64,000 bases of DNA, taken from Haloferula helveola. GTDB taxonomy: Bacteria > Verrucomicrobiota > Verrucomicrobiia > Verrucomicrobiales > Akkermansiaceae. Both the position numbers and the translations under genes were made by a program. The DNA is taken from assembly GCF_037076345.1 (NCBI RefSeq), contig NZ_AP024702.1:5332001-5396000 (forward strand), read 5' to 3'. The first letter of the stretch is position 1. Each line of letters opens with the position of its first letter. Of the stretch, positions 44,972 through 54,241 are shown in pieces. The notes beneath the pieces are model-generated. The model did no database searches, was not told the origin of the DNA, and was given only the letters and a program-made list of their open reading frames with translations.

Positions 44972-47332
44972 TCAGGGCCTCACGGCTGGCGCGACCTTCT
45001 GCCACCGGCGGCGGAATGCCTCGGAATATCCTGCCAGACGGTCGCCCGCCGCTTTGGCACGTTCCGGATCCCCAGCCAGGAAATCGAAGGCCACCGCCTG
45101 CTCATGCCGACGGAACTTGTCCAAGTCGTTCACCGAGTCCTTCACCAAACCACGGTGCAGGTCGATCAGGCTGTTGGGGTCAAGCTCACCCCACCTGAGA
45201 TCCGCCTCGGAGCCGGCGGAATCGGCAACGCGCAGCCCCTCATCTCCGCCACCCACAACGCGCTCGAACTTCCTGCCCGTCCGACTCCGAATGCTCACTT
45301 TCCCCACCTCCGGGCCGGCCAGCTCACCAAGTTCGGAAACGAAGGTTGCCGCGGATTGGCACAGGAGCATCAGGGCCGACCGTTGCTCGACTAGCTTCGG
45401 TTCGTGCGGTTCCCAAGCACGCAGGACGTCGACCGCTTCCACAAACCGACAACCGGCCAGCAGATCCTTCAGCTCCTTGGGAAGCGACCCCGGCGGCGGT
45501 GGCGGTGGCGGGAGATGCACCGCTTTCTCGAACTCCTTGATCCAAACCCCAACATTGAAACGGGCACGTCCCTTGGTCTTCAGCGAACCCTCGACGTTCT
45601 TCAATTCCTCGATCCGCTCTCTGCACCCGGACGCACCCAGATTGAAGCGCTTCGGTTCATTCCGTCGGAGCGTCCCGAGATCCGACAGGTAGTCCTTCGC
45701 CAGATCCGCGTAAGGTTTGAGCCACGCATTCCCGCCCCCGGTCGAAGATTCCGCCACTTTCCGTAAAAGCGGCTCCGCGGCCCCAAGCGTGCCCTGCTCC
45801 CAGTTCTTGAGACCTCCCAAAATGGCGACCAACTCGTCCGCTCCGCCACGGCCCTTCGATTCATCGGGAGCGATCGGCGGGAAGCGTCGCAAGTCACCAA
45901 GAGCCTCGAGCAAGCGGTCGCGAAGCTGCCGGTTCAGGCCTCGCGCTTTTTCAATGTGGGCAATGGCGCGAACGATCTCGCGGTCGGCATCGCCGCTTCG
46001 GCCGTCCAGATAGTTCATGACCACCACTTCACAAGCGGCCCACGAACCGGTCGGCTCAAGCACGCCGGGATTGTCGCGAACTTCCGCGAACTTCTTCGCT
46101 GCCGTGGCGAAATCGTGTGCGGACAACGCTTCCCCGGCTTCGCGATAGGTTCTCGCCACGCCGGCGCCCGCATTGCTTCCTCCGACGGCAATCGGACCGG
46201 GATTGACGGTATCGTCCGCCCCTCCGCCAGCTCCGCCGGGCGGCTTCGAACCGCTGCCGAAGATGACTTTGGCAGCAACTCCTACCGCGACCAGCACCGC
46301 AAGCCAGGCGAGCGCGATGCCCGCCTTGGCACCACCGCTCCGCTTCTTGCTTTGGAGCGACGGAACCGGCACCGCCGTTTTCTGAGGAGCGGGTGGACGC
46401 TGCCGGACCATCTGTTGCGCGTCGCGCATGGCGGCGATCAGGTCCTCGTAGGTCCTGAACCTCCCTTTCGGATCATAGGCCATGCACCGGTCGATCACCT
46501 CACAGGTCGCCGGATCGAGCCAGCTTGCGACCTTCGCCAAGGGCTTCACCTCAAGCTTCGCCTGCCGCAGCCGCTTGGTATCCATCGACTCCTCGTTGCA
46601 GGGCGGCTTGCCGGCCAAGGCGTGGTAAAAGGTCGCGCCGAAAGCGTACATGTCGGAGCGGAAGTCTTCGCTCTGGCCTTCGATGGTTTCGGGCGGAACG
46701 TAGTAAGGAGTCGCCCAAATCTCGCTCGCGGTCGCCTTGCCGCCCTTGGTCACCAGAGCCAGGCCGAAGTCGACGATCTTGGCACTTCCGGAGCCATCGA
46801 TGAGGATGTTGCCCGGCTTGACGTCGCGGTGGATCAGCCCCGACTGGTGCGCAGCCTTGAGCCCTTCGATCACCTCGATCGCGAACGGCAGCGCCTCACC
46901 TTCCGGGATGGTTCCCCGTTCGCGCACCTGGTGCTCGAAGTGACCGCCCGGAACGAATTCCATCGCGATGAAGAACCTTCCGAAGGCCCGGCCCGTGGTG
47001 AACACCCGCACGACATTCGGGTGGCTGATCGATGCCGTGATCCGCGCCTCTTCCTCAAATGCGGTGATCCTCTTCTCGTCCTCCGAATACTCCTTGTTGA
47101 GGATCTTGACGACCACCTCGCGGTCGAGGGTGTTGTCCTGAGCGGTGAAGACCAGGCTCATGCCGCCGATCGCGTGCCGCCGCAGCAAGGTATAGGGACC
47201 GAACTCCCGTTTGACCCGGGTGTGTTTGCCACAGTTCGGGCACTCGACGTTCGAGAAAGGTTCAACCGCCGAAACGTCCATCGCCCCACCACAGGCGTGG
47301 CAGTACGCGATCTCCGCTTCTCCCTTCGACAT
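44972..47332 (-). CDS. Ser/Thr protein kinase with N-terminal zinc ribbon and transmembrane segment
   Basis: A 786-residue protein. Residues 11-34 form a four-cysteine zinc ribbon (CHAC ... CPNC), then a full Hanks-type kinase domain (~46-310) with K76 (VVVKIL), HRDVKPGNIL (168-177) and DFG (188-190). A membrane segment at about 338-358 divides it from a ~420-residue C-terminal part with no recognised domain, mainly helical with a run of seven prolines (HLPPPPPPPGSL). An N-terminal zinc ribbon before a kinase is seen in PVC bacteria; its target is unknown. Divergent from the pseudouridine synthase gene across 114 bases. Confidence 0.85.
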   Translation of the reverse strand: MSKGEAEIAYCHACGGAMDVSAVEPFSNVECPNCGKHTRVKREFGPYTLLRRHAIGGMSLVFTAQDNTLDREVVVKILNKEYSEDEKRITAFEEEARITASISHPNVVRVFTTGRAFGRFFIAMEFVPGGHFEHQVRERGTIPEGEALPFAIEVIEGLKAAHQSGLIHRDVKPGNILIDGSGSAKIVDFGLALVTKGGKATASEIWATPYYVPPETIEGQSEDFRSDMYAFGATFYHALAGKPPCNEESMDTKRLRQAKLEVKPLAKVASWLDPATCEVIDRCMAYDPKGRFRTYEDLIAAMRDAQQMVRQRPPAPQKTAVPVPSLQSKKRSGGAKAGIALAWLAVLVAVGVAAKVIFGSGSKPPGGAGGGADDTVNPGPIAVGGSNAGAGVARTYREAGEALSAHDFATAAKKFAEVRDNPGVLEPTGSWAACEVVVMNYLDGRSGDADREIVRAIAHIEKARGLNRQLRDRLLEALGDLRRFPPIAPDESKGRGGADELVAILGGLKNWEQGTLGAAEPLLRKVAESSTGGGNAWLKPYADLAKDYLSDLGTLRRNEPKRFNLGASGCRERIEELKNVEGSLKTKGRARFNVGVWIKEFEKAVHLPPPPPPPGSLPKELKDLLAGCRFVEAVDVLRAWEPHEPKLVEQRSALMLLCQSAATFVSELGELAGPEVGKVSIRSRTGRKFERVVGGGDEGLRVADSAGSEADLRWGELDPNSLIDLHRGLVKDSVNDLDKFRRHEQAVAFDFLAGDPERAKAAGDRLAGYSEAFRRRWQKVAPAVRP

Positions 47333-47446
47333 GGCCGAATCTACCTACGAACGGGTCTCGCGGAAAACTTCAAACATTCAAAGGATCCGCCGATCCGCCC
47401 CACGGGTTGACAGGGACGAGGCGGAGGACCGAGGCTCGCCCGACCC

Positions 47447-48394
47447 ATGGAGATCCATGTCGAGAACGACGCTGGCACCCGGCTCGATGCCTACCTGGCA
47501 TCCCGGCTCGACGACCTGTCACGCTCGCGGATCCAGTCTCTCATCCGGGAGCAGCACATCCGGATCAACGGACAGCCGGCCAAACCGAGGGATGCGGTGT
47601 CACTGGGAGACAGAATCCAGGTCGAAGTCCCGGAAGCCGTACCCGACGAGGCGCTGCCGGAAGACATCCCGCTTTCGATTCTGCACGAGGACGACGACGT
47701 GATCGTGATCGACAAGGCCCACGGCATGGTCGTCCACCCGGCCGCCGGCAATCCCGACGGCACCCTCGTCAACGCGCTGCTGCACCACTGCAAGGGCAAG
47801 CTTTCGGGGATCGGCGGAGTCGAGCGACCGGGCATCGTTCACCGCCTCGACAAGGACACCTCGGGCTGCATGGTCGTTGCCAAGACCGACACCGCGCATC
47901 GCTCGTTGGTCGAACAGTTCGCCGGTCGCTCGACCGCCAAGCACTACCTCGCGGTCGTCCAGGGAAAGCCGCCGAAGGAACAGGATACCGTTTTCACCCA
48001 CATCGGACGGCACCCCGTCAACCGGATGAAAATGGCCGTCGTGAACCCGCCCGGCGGACGGGCTTCGATCACCGACTACCGACTGCTCGTGACCGATCCG
48101 GCGACCGACAGCAGCCTCGTCCACTGCCACCTGCACACCGGCCGGACACACCAGATCCGCGTCCACATGCTCCACTCCGGCTGCCCTTTGATCGGTGATC
48201 CGATCTACGCCAAACCCGCCCGACAACGAGCCAAGCCCGGGCGATTGATGCTACACGCGTGGCGGCTTGCCTTTGATCATCTCGATGGCAGGCGACTCTC
48301 GTTCGAAGCCCCGGTGCCATCCGACTTCACGCCCTGGCTCCAAATTCTCGATCCACCCCTCGACCACCTCCGCGATGAACTTTCCCATGGATGA
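47447..48394 (+). CDS. rluD: RluD-family pseudouridine synthase
   Basis: Isomerises specific uridines in 23S rRNA to pseudouridine. The 315-residue protein starts with an S4 RNA-binding domain (RLDAYLASRLDDLSRSRIQSLIREQHIRINGQ) followed by the RluA-type catalytic domain with GIVHRLDKDTSGCMVVAKT, where the aspartate of HRLDKDTSG is catalytic, and TGRTHQIRVHM. RluD is the best match because of the S4 domain and length; RluC is possible. The next small gene starts 19 bases before its stop codon. Confidence 0.9.
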   Translation: MEIHVENDAGTRLDAYLASRLDDLSRSRIQSLIREQHIRINGQPAKPRDAVSLGDRIQVEVPEAVPDEALPEDIPLSILHEDDDVIVIDKAHGMVVHPAAGNPDGTLVNALLHHCKGKLSGIGGVERPGIVHRLDKDTSGCMVVAKTDTAHRSLVEQFAGRSTAKHYLAVVQGKPPKEQDTVFTHIGRHPVNRMKMAVVNPPGGRASITDYRLLVTDPATDSSLVHCHLHTGRTHQIRVHMLHSGCPLIGDPIYAKPARQRAKPGRLMLHAWRLAFDHLDGRRLSFEAPVPSDFTPWLQILDPPLDHLRDELSHG

Positions 48395-48644
48395 AGACGA
48401 ACAGGCTGACGCGTTCTTCGAAGAACTGCTCGGCGCGGTCGACCAGCAACTTGAATCGGACTCCACTCCCTACGTTCGGAAACAGTACGACCGGCTGACC
48501 AAAGCCGGGCTGTCCGATGACGAAGCCCGCGAGGCGATCGCCCGATGTCTGGCGGAGGAGACCGACCGGATGTACCGATCCAAGAAGCCCTTCGACGAAA
48601 AGGCCTACCGGACGTCGCTCGAGATGATCAATCCCGGCGACTGA
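48375..48644 (+). CDS. Small conserved hypothetical acidic protein
   Basis: A soluble 89-residue protein, helical and charged (MNFPMDEDEQADAFFEELLGAVDQQLESDSTPYVRKQYDRLTKAGLSDDEAREAIARCLAEETDRMYRSKKPF). It overlaps the rluD end by 20 bases, so it is probably co-translated. ATG at 48387 is another possible start. It also overlaps rodA's 3' end by 40 bases on the opposite strand. Not recognised. Confidence 0.65.
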   Translation: MNFPMDEDEQADAFFEELLGAVDQQLESDSTPYVRKQYDRLTKAGLSDDEAREAIARCLAEETDRMYRSKKPFDEKAYRTSLEMINPGD

Positions 48645-49834
48645 GGCTCCTCCTTCTCGACCACCGCCTCGACCCTCACCGGCTTGCGGTGAACCCACAC
48701 GCTCTGCACCAGCCCGAGCAGGAACATGCACATCACCGCGAAGGTTCCGGAGTAGCTGATCAGCGGCAGCGGAATACCGGTAATCGGCATCAGCTGAATA
48801 CACATCCCGATGTTCTCGAAAATGTGGGCGAAGAAAAGCGCAACCACCCCGCCCACGATGATCCGGCCCATCGGGTCGCGGGCGTAGCTGGCGATGAACA
48901 GACAGATCACCAGCAACAGCATGAACGCGGAGATCAGCAGCAGCCCGCCACGGAAGCCCTGCTCCTCGGCGATGACCGGGAAGATGAAGTCGTTGTGCAC
49001 CGTGTTGACCGGAATCATCCGTCGGTCGTGCATCGACCCGTGCTCCTCCGTCGCCATCCAACCGAGACCGCCCCAGCCCGCATGCCCGATGGTGATCGCG
49101 ATGTTGTAAGGCGCGTAGGCATCTCCGCTGGTGTCGACCGGCTTGTCCTGAAGCATGTCCAGAAACAGGTCGATCCGCGCCGCACCGCGTTCCGACGCCT
49201 GCGGCAGGACGATGAAGTAGAGCAATGGCAGGATGGCCATCGCAATGAACCCCATGAAGCTCAGGTAGCGAAAAGGCACGCCACTCACGATCAGGGCGAC
49301 CAGTGCCACCGGGATCCAGACCAGCGCCGATCCCATATCTCCCATCTTCACCACCACGAGAAAAGGTATGCCGGTAAGCACTCCGACGAGACCGACCTTC
49401 ACAAACGGCTCCTCCAACAGCCAACCGACCTTCGGGATCATCCGACCGAGCCGGGGCAGATCCTGTAGCAACCAGGAAAGCATCAGGATTCCCGAGGCGA
49501 TCGCGAGCTGCGCCGGCTGAAAGCTCAGACCGGCAACCGTGATCTGGTGCACCTCGCTGTCCGAATTCATGATCGCGGCACAGAGACCGACACCCACCAC
49601 ATACATCGGAATCCCGAGCCACCGGAACCACCGGTAATCGATCAAAGCCGTGATCAGGTAAACGCCTGAGCCGATCAGGATCCACGTCTTCTGCGCGTTG
49701 GCGAACTGCTCGCCGCCGCCGGGCAGATGCCGGGCGGCGCTCTCGATCGAAAAGACGCCGAACACCAGCAACCCGTACATCGTGATGACGAGCGCCCAGT
49801 TGATTCCGAGCAATTTGCGCAACAGCGGCGTCAT
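48605..49834 (-). CDS. rodA: Rod-shape-determining protein RodA (SEDS peptidoglycan polymerase)
   Basis: Inner-membrane glycosyltransferase that builds lateral peptidoglycan with its partner PBP2. The 409-residue protein has about ten hydrophobic segments and the SEDS signatures FIFPVIAEEQGFRGGLLL and PLPLISYSGTFAVMCMFLLGLVQSVW near the C-terminus. RodA is favoured over FtsW because of this order and the lack of division-cluster neighbours. Start at MTPLLRKLLGINWALV; the frame extends 13 codons upstream. Tail-to-tail overlap with the small gene at 48375. It implies a rod or elongating cell. Confidence 0.92.
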   Translation of the reverse strand: MTPLLRKLLGINWALVITMYGLLVFGVFSIESAARHLPGGGEQFANAQKTWILIGSGVYLITALIDYRWFRWLGIPMYVVGVGLCAAIMNSDSEVHQITVAGLSFQPAQLAIASGILMLSWLLQDLPRLGRMIPKVGWLLEEPFVKVGLVGVLTGIPFLVVVKMGDMGSALVWIPVALVALIVSGVPFRYLSFMGFIAMAILPLLYFIVLPQASERGAARIDLFLDMLQDKPVDTSGDAYAPYNIAITIGHAGWGGLGWMATEEHGSMHDRRMIPVNTVHNDFIFPVIAEEQGFRGGLLLISAFMLLLVICLFIASYARDPMGRIIVGGVVALFFAHIFENIGMCIQLMPITGIPLPLISYSGTFAVMCMFLLGLVQSVWVHRKPVRVEAVVEKEEPQSPGLIISSDVR

Positions 49835-49932
49835 GGCAGGCCGCAGCACCCCAAAATCGCCGTCCGGAAGCAAGCCAACAAAGTCCCGAATCCAAACTTG
49901 CCCGGGCTGGCCTCCACCCTGAGCTTTTCCGG

Positions 49933-50436
49933 GTGAAGAAACCCCTCATGGTCGTCGCGATCGCCGCTGCCGCGGTGGCATTCCTTCTCTGGTGGTTCTC
50001 CGCCACCCAAGTCCTGAAGCGGCGGGTCTCGAGTCTGATCGACACCGCTGTCGTACCGGCTTCCATGAGTGACATCGGCAGGGGTGCCCGCGGTCCCAAT
50101 GTCGCCGAGTTCGTTGCCGGCTCCCTCGAGATCGATTCCCCACCTTCGCTCGCCCAGGACCTTGGCCCCGATCTGAATCGCGACACAGTTTCGGCCCTCT
50201 ATTCGGCGGTCGCGAAGTACTGCCGCTCGATCACCGTCAACGACCTGAAAATCCAGTCGGTCGACGTGGACGGCGAGACGGCGACCGTCCGTTTCTCGGC
50301 CGACGCCGTCGTCGACCTGCCCGACCGGCGCCCGGTGGACGGCATCGTCGATGTCGATAGCCGCTGGCGGAAAACCGACGGCAAGTGGCTGCTCGAGCGG
50401 TTCGCCTGGACCGAGTCGCCCCGGTCCGCACCCTAG
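49933..50436 (+). CDS. Membrane-anchored protein with possible NTF2-like domain
   Basis: A 167-residue protein with a hydrophobic N-terminal anchor (MKKPLMVVAIAAAAVAFLLWWF). The remaining ~130 residues (helix with VSALYSAVAKYCRSITVNDLKIQSVDVDGETATVRFSADAVVDLPDRRPVDGIVDVDSRWRKTDGKWLLERFAW) have the helix-plus-sheet order of SnoaL/NTF2-like folds. GTG start at 49933 is assumed; an ATG lies five codons later. Divergent from rodA across 98 bases, convergent with guaA (4-base gap). Function unknown. Confidence 0.72.
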   Translation: MKKPLMVVAIAAAAVAFLLWWFSATQVLKRRVSSLIDTAVVPASMSDIGRGARGPNVAEFVAGSLEIDSPPSLAQDLGPDLNRDTVSALYSAVAKYCRSITVNDLKIQSVDVDGETATVRFSADAVVDLPDRRPVDGIVDVDSRWRKTDGKWLLERFAWTESPRSAP

Positions 50437-50440
50437 AGAA

Positions 50441-51964
50441 TCACTCCCACTCGATGCTCGCCGGCGGCTTCGTCGAGATATCGTAGAGCACCCGGTTGAT
50501 CCCGGCGACCTCGTTGAGGATCTCGTGACTTGTCTCGCGAAGGAGCTGATACGGAAGCTCCACCCAGTCGGCGGTCATGGCGTCCTCGCTGATGACCGCC
50601 CGCAATGCGATCGCCCATTCGTAGCTCCGCTCGTCGCCCTTGACCCCAACGGTCTTCACGGGAACCAAGGCCGCATACGCCTGCCAAACACGGTCATACC
50701 AACCGGAGTCCTTGAGCTTGTTGATGAAGATCGCGTCGCAGTCCTGGATGATCTCCAACCGGTCTTGCGTGACCTCACCGGGACAACGAACCGCGAGCCC
50801 CGGCCCGGGGAACGGATGGCGGTGCAGGATATCGTGCGGGATTCCGAGTGACTTGCCCAGCGCCCGAACCTCGTCCTTGAACAGCTCGGCAAGCGGCTCG
50901 AGGACTTTGCCCTCCGCCTGCAGTTCGAGAATCCGGTCGACGCGGTTGTGGTGCGTCTTGATTTTGGAAGCCTTGGACTTCGCGTTCGACGCACTTTCGA
51001 TCACGTCGGGATACAAGGTACCCTGCGCGAGCATTTCGGCGTCGCCCACCGCGTCCCAGAAGACATCGATGAAAAGGTTCCCGATGATGTCGCGCTTCTT
51101 CTCGGGCTCAGTCACACCCGCAAGCCTCGAGAGAAACAGCTCGCTGGCTTCGACGGTTTCAATCGGAACGCCCATTCGGTGGAAGTTGTTCCGGACCTCG
51201 TCGCCCTCGTCCTTCCTCATCAGCCCGTGATCGACAAAGATCGCCCTGACGTTGACTCCCGCCTCATTGAGGAGCACCGCGAGGACCGTGCTATCGACAC
51301 CTCCGGACACACCGCAAACGACCTGCTTGTCGCCGACCGTTGCACGGATCCCGTCGATGACCTCCTTCTTGAAGTCCTCGATCCGGAACGGTTCGAGTTT
51401 CTCCGCCTGCAGCAGGAAATTGTGGAGGATTCGGGTGCCTTCGTGGCTGTGGGTCACCTCGGGATGGAACTGGATTCCGAAGAAACCGTTGCCCCAGCTC
51501 AAAGCGACAGGCGTCCCATGCTGGTTGCGGGCGATGACCGAACAGGTGTCCGCCAGATTCTCGACGGTATCCGAGTGACTCATCCAAACCTGCGACTCGT
51601 GCGAAAGCCCTTCGAAGAGACCTTCGGGAGCCGCCGGAACCAACTTGGCAGGACCATACTCGCGGCGGTCGCTCGCATGCACGCTGCCACCGAACTTGAT
51701 GTTGAGGAGCTGCATGCCGTAGCAAACGCCAAGAACCGGGACACCGAATCCTGACAAGGCCTCGAAATCGATATCCGGCGCGTCGGGCTCGCTGGTGCTC
51801 TTAGGACCACCCGACAGAATGATCGCACCCGGCTTGCCGATATCGGGGAACTCCTCGAGAGCGTACAGTTTGGCGAAATACCCGAGCTCCCGAACCCGAC
51901 GTACGATCAGTTGCGTGTACTGGGAGCCGAAATCGATGACGGCTACGTGTTGAATCTCCTCCAT
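50441..51964 (-). CDS. guaA: GMP synthase (glutamine-hydrolysing)
   Basis: Makes GMP from XMP with glutamine and ATP. The 507-residue protein has the class I glutaminase with nucleophile C81 (LGVCYGMQ) and its His-Glu pair (HPEVTHS region), the PP-loop CGVSGGVDSTVLAVLL for AMP transfer, and the C-terminal dimerisation domain ending in TKPPASIEWE. The frame is open 50 codons upstream within the guaB intergenic region; MEEIQHVAVIDFGSQYTQL is the family start. Second gene of guaB-guaA, 19 bases apart. Confidence 0.96.
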   Translation of the reverse strand: MEEIQHVAVIDFGSQYTQLIVRRVRELGYFAKLYALEEFPDIGKPGAIILSGGPKSTSEPDAPDIDFEALSGFGVPVLGVCYGMQLLNIKFGGSVHASDRREYGPAKLVPAAPEGLFEGLSHESQVWMSHSDTVENLADTCSVIARNQHGTPVALSWGNGFFGIQFHPEVTHSHEGTRILHNFLLQAEKLEPFRIEDFKKEVIDGIRATVGDKQVVCGVSGGVDSTVLAVLLNEAGVNVRAIFVDHGLMRKDEGDEVRNNFHRMGVPIETVEASELFLSRLAGVTEPEKKRDIIGNLFIDVFWDAVGDAEMLAQGTLYPDVIESASNAKSKASKIKTHHNRVDRILELQAEGKVLEPLAELFKDEVRALGKSLGIPHDILHRHPFPGPGLAVRCPGEVTQDRLEIIQDCDAIFINKLKDSGWYDRVWQAYAALVPVKTVGVKGDERSYEWAIALRAVISEDAMTADWVELPYQLLRETSHEILNEVAGINRVLYDISTKPPASIEWE

Positions 51965-51983
51965 GATGGCAGGTGTTCGAGGC

Positions 51984-53438
51984 TCAGCTGATAGGTTGGT
52001 AGTTGGTCGGCTCCTCGGTGATGACGATGTCGTGCACGTGGCTTTCCCGGAGACCTCCCGGCGTGATCCGGGTGAACTCGGCACGTTCGCGGAGCTCCTC
52101 CAGCGAACCGGCACCTAGGTAGCCCATGCCGGAGCGAAGGCCGCCCATGAGTTGGAAAATCACGTCGGCAAGCGGCCCCTTGTAGGGCACGCGGCCTTCG
52201 ACACCTTCCGCCACCAGTTTCCCCGAGGAGTTCTGGCTGTAGCGGTCACCCGCGCCCTTCTTCATGGCACCGATCGATCCCATGCCGCGGTAGGTTTTGA
52301 AACGGCGGCCCTGTGAGTAGACCGTCTGCCCGGGACTCTCCCGTGTTCCGGCCAGCAGAGATCCGAGCATCACCAGATCCGCGCCGGCAGCGAGCGCCTT
52401 GACGACATCGCCGGAGTAACGAACACCACCGTCGGCAATCACCTTCACCCCCTTCGAGCGGGCATACGGTGCGACGTTCTGAATCGCGGTGAACTGAGGC
52501 ATCCCCACACCGGCGATCACCCGCGTGGTGCAAATCGAACCCGGACCGACACCGACTTTCAGTGCGCTGGCACCGGCATCGATGAGATCCTTTGCGCCCT
52601 GCTCGGTGACGACATTGCCTGCCACCACAGGACGGTCGGAAAGCGACCGCAGCTTGCTGATCACTTCCATCACGCGAGTCGTGTGACCGGTCGCCGCATC
52701 AATGAACAACGCATCGGCACCGGCTTCTAGCATGCCTTGGCCACGCTCTACGCAATCCGGTCCGACACCCACCGCCGCACCGCAGCGGAGCTGACCGTTC
52801 GGATCCTTCGCGGCATCGGTGAAAGCCGCGCGCTTTTCGATGTCCGCACCTGTGATCAATCCGACCAGCCTTCCATCGGCATCGACCAGCGGAAGCTTCT
52901 CGATGCGGTTCTGATAGAGAATCCGCCGTGCCTCCTCGAGTTCCGTATCCGGCGTCGAGGTTACGAGGCGTTCGCGGGGCGTCATCACTTCGGACACCGC
53001 GGCGTTCTCACGATCGAGATAACGGATATCCCGGCCGGTGATCATTCCTTCGAGGCGGCCGTTCTCGTCGACAACCGGAAAGCCGGAAAAGCCATGCTCG
53101 TGCATGATCGCACGGACATCCTCGACCGTCTGATCCTTGCGGACCGTCAGGGGCTTCAGGATCACCGCGTTCTCGGAGCGCTTGACCCGTGAGACCATCG
53201 ACGCCTGCTGCTCGATGGTGCACGCCCGGTGAATCACACCCATACCGCCTTCACGGGCGAGTGCGATCGCCAGCTCCGACTCGGACACCGTGTCCATCGC
53301 GGCGGAGACGACCGGAATTCGAAGATCGATCTCTCCGGTAAGCCGGGTGGACAGGTCGGTGGTTGCCGGGAGCACCGCGCTCAACCGGGGCACGAGAAGG
53401 ACGTCGTCGAAAGAAAGCCCAAGTGTGATGTCCGCCAT
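51984..53438 (-). CDS. guaB: IMP dehydrogenase
   Basis: NAD-dependent oxidation of IMP to XMP, first committed step of guanine nucleotide synthesis. The 484-residue TIM-barrel protein contains the inserted pair of CBS domains (about 95-205), the catalytic cysteine in [17 protein letters not shown] and the flap [17 protein letters not shown]. Typical length. Begins [18 protein letters not shown]. guaA follows 19 bases later, giving both steps from IMP to GMP. Confidence 0.97.
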   Translation of the reverse strand: MADITLGLSFDDVLLVPRLSAVLPATTDLSTRLTGEIDLRIPVVSAAMDTVSESELAIALAREGGMGVIHRACTIEQQASMVSRVKRSENAVILKPLTVRKDQTVEDVRAIMHEHGFSGFPVVDENGRLEGMITGRDIRYLDRENAAVSEVMTPRERLVTSTPDTELEEARRILYQNRIEKLPLVDADGRLVGLITGADIEKRAAFTDAAKDPNGQLRCGAAVGVGPDCVERGQGMLEAGADALFIDAATGHTTRVMEVISKLRSLSDRPVVAGNVVTEQGAKDLIDAGASALKVGVGPGSICTTRVIAGVGMPQFTAIQNVAPYARSKGVKVIADGGVRYSGDVVKALAAGADLVMLGSLLAGTRESPGQTVYSQGRRFKTYRGMGSIGAMKKGAGDRYSQNSSGKLVAEGVEGRVPYKGPLADVIFQLMGGLRSGMGYLGAGSLEELRERAEFTRITPGGLRESHVHDIVITEEPTNYQPIS

Positions 53439-53503
53439 GGCGGAGTCAATGGAGCGCGCCGCTCTGAATCAAGCCCGAATCGGGACCGGCGCGAAATTCC
53501 GAA

Positions 53504-54121
53504 TCAGTAATTGGCGAAATCCATCGGAGCCGGCACCGCCACGACCCTCATCCCGGCCTGCTGGGCCGCCATGATGCCCGCGGGGGCATCCTCAAGGGCG
53601 AGACACTTCCGCGGATCGGCGCCAAGGAGCTCGGCTGCCTTGAGGAAAATGTCGGGAGCCGGCTTGCCGACCGCGACATCGTCAGCGGTCACCACGTCGT
53701 CGAAAAGGTCGGAAATCCCGACCGCCTGCAGAGTCTTCTCGATCACCATCCGGGTGCCGCCGGTCGCGATCGCCATCGGCAGCTTGCCACGCTGGCTCCG
53801 GGCGAACTCGACGACTTCGTCGATCAGTTCGATGGTTGCTAGCCGCTCCAGAAACGCCTCGCGCTTTTTCATCGCGACCGCCTCGGGATCCAACCTCAAC
53901 CCGTATTCGCCGTTGAGGTCGACCACGATGTCCTTGGTCGGGCGACCGCCCATTGCGTAGAAGACGTCCTCTTGGAACACATTGGCTGCGCCGTAGTAGG
54001 CCAGGGCATCGCACCACGCCGCGAAATGGGCGGGCATCGAATTGACCAAGGTTCCGTCGCAGTCGAAGACGATGGCTTCAATGCCATCCACAGCTAGTTC
54101 AAGGGGACCGACTTTCGCCAT
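53504..54121 (-). CDS. HAD-family phosphatase (beta-phosphoglucomutase / YqaB-like)
   Basis: A 205-residue haloacid dehalogenase-type hydrolase: nucleophile D20 and D22 in FDCDGTLVNSMP, the cap region, TGG as motif II, and GADPRKCLALEDAPAGIMAAQQAGMRVV for motif IV. Resembles fructose-1-phosphate phosphatase YqaB and beta-phosphoglucomutases. Neighbouring UDP-glucose pyrophosphorylase (120 bases upstream on the same strand) suggests sugar-phosphate chemistry, but the substrate is uncertain. Start at MAKVGPLELAVDGIEAIVF; the upstream extension looks noncoding. Confidence 0.87.
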   Translation of the reverse strand: MAKVGPLELAVDGIEAIVFDCDGTLVNSMPAHFAAWCDALAYYGAANVFQEDVFYAMGGRPTKDIVVDLNGEYGLRLDPEAVAMKKREAFLERLATIELIDEVVEFARSQRGKLPMAIATGGTRMVIEKTLQAVGISDLFDDVVTADDVAVGKPAPDIFLKAAELLGADPRKCLALEDAPAGIMAAQQAGMRVVAVPAPMDFANY

Positions 54122-54241
54122 CGCGCGGACGGCGTAGCAGTCGGCGGGCCGAAGGCAAGGATTCAAAACACAGTTTTTCGTCACGGACGGCGGTGCACCC
54201 GCGGTCTCGCCCTCCGCAACCCGCTGACTCCCAGCGACCAC

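Noticed and set aside
45956-47410. 484-codon plus-strand frame opposite the zinc-ribbon kinase
   Set aside because: Antisense of a clear kinase; no recognisable motif.
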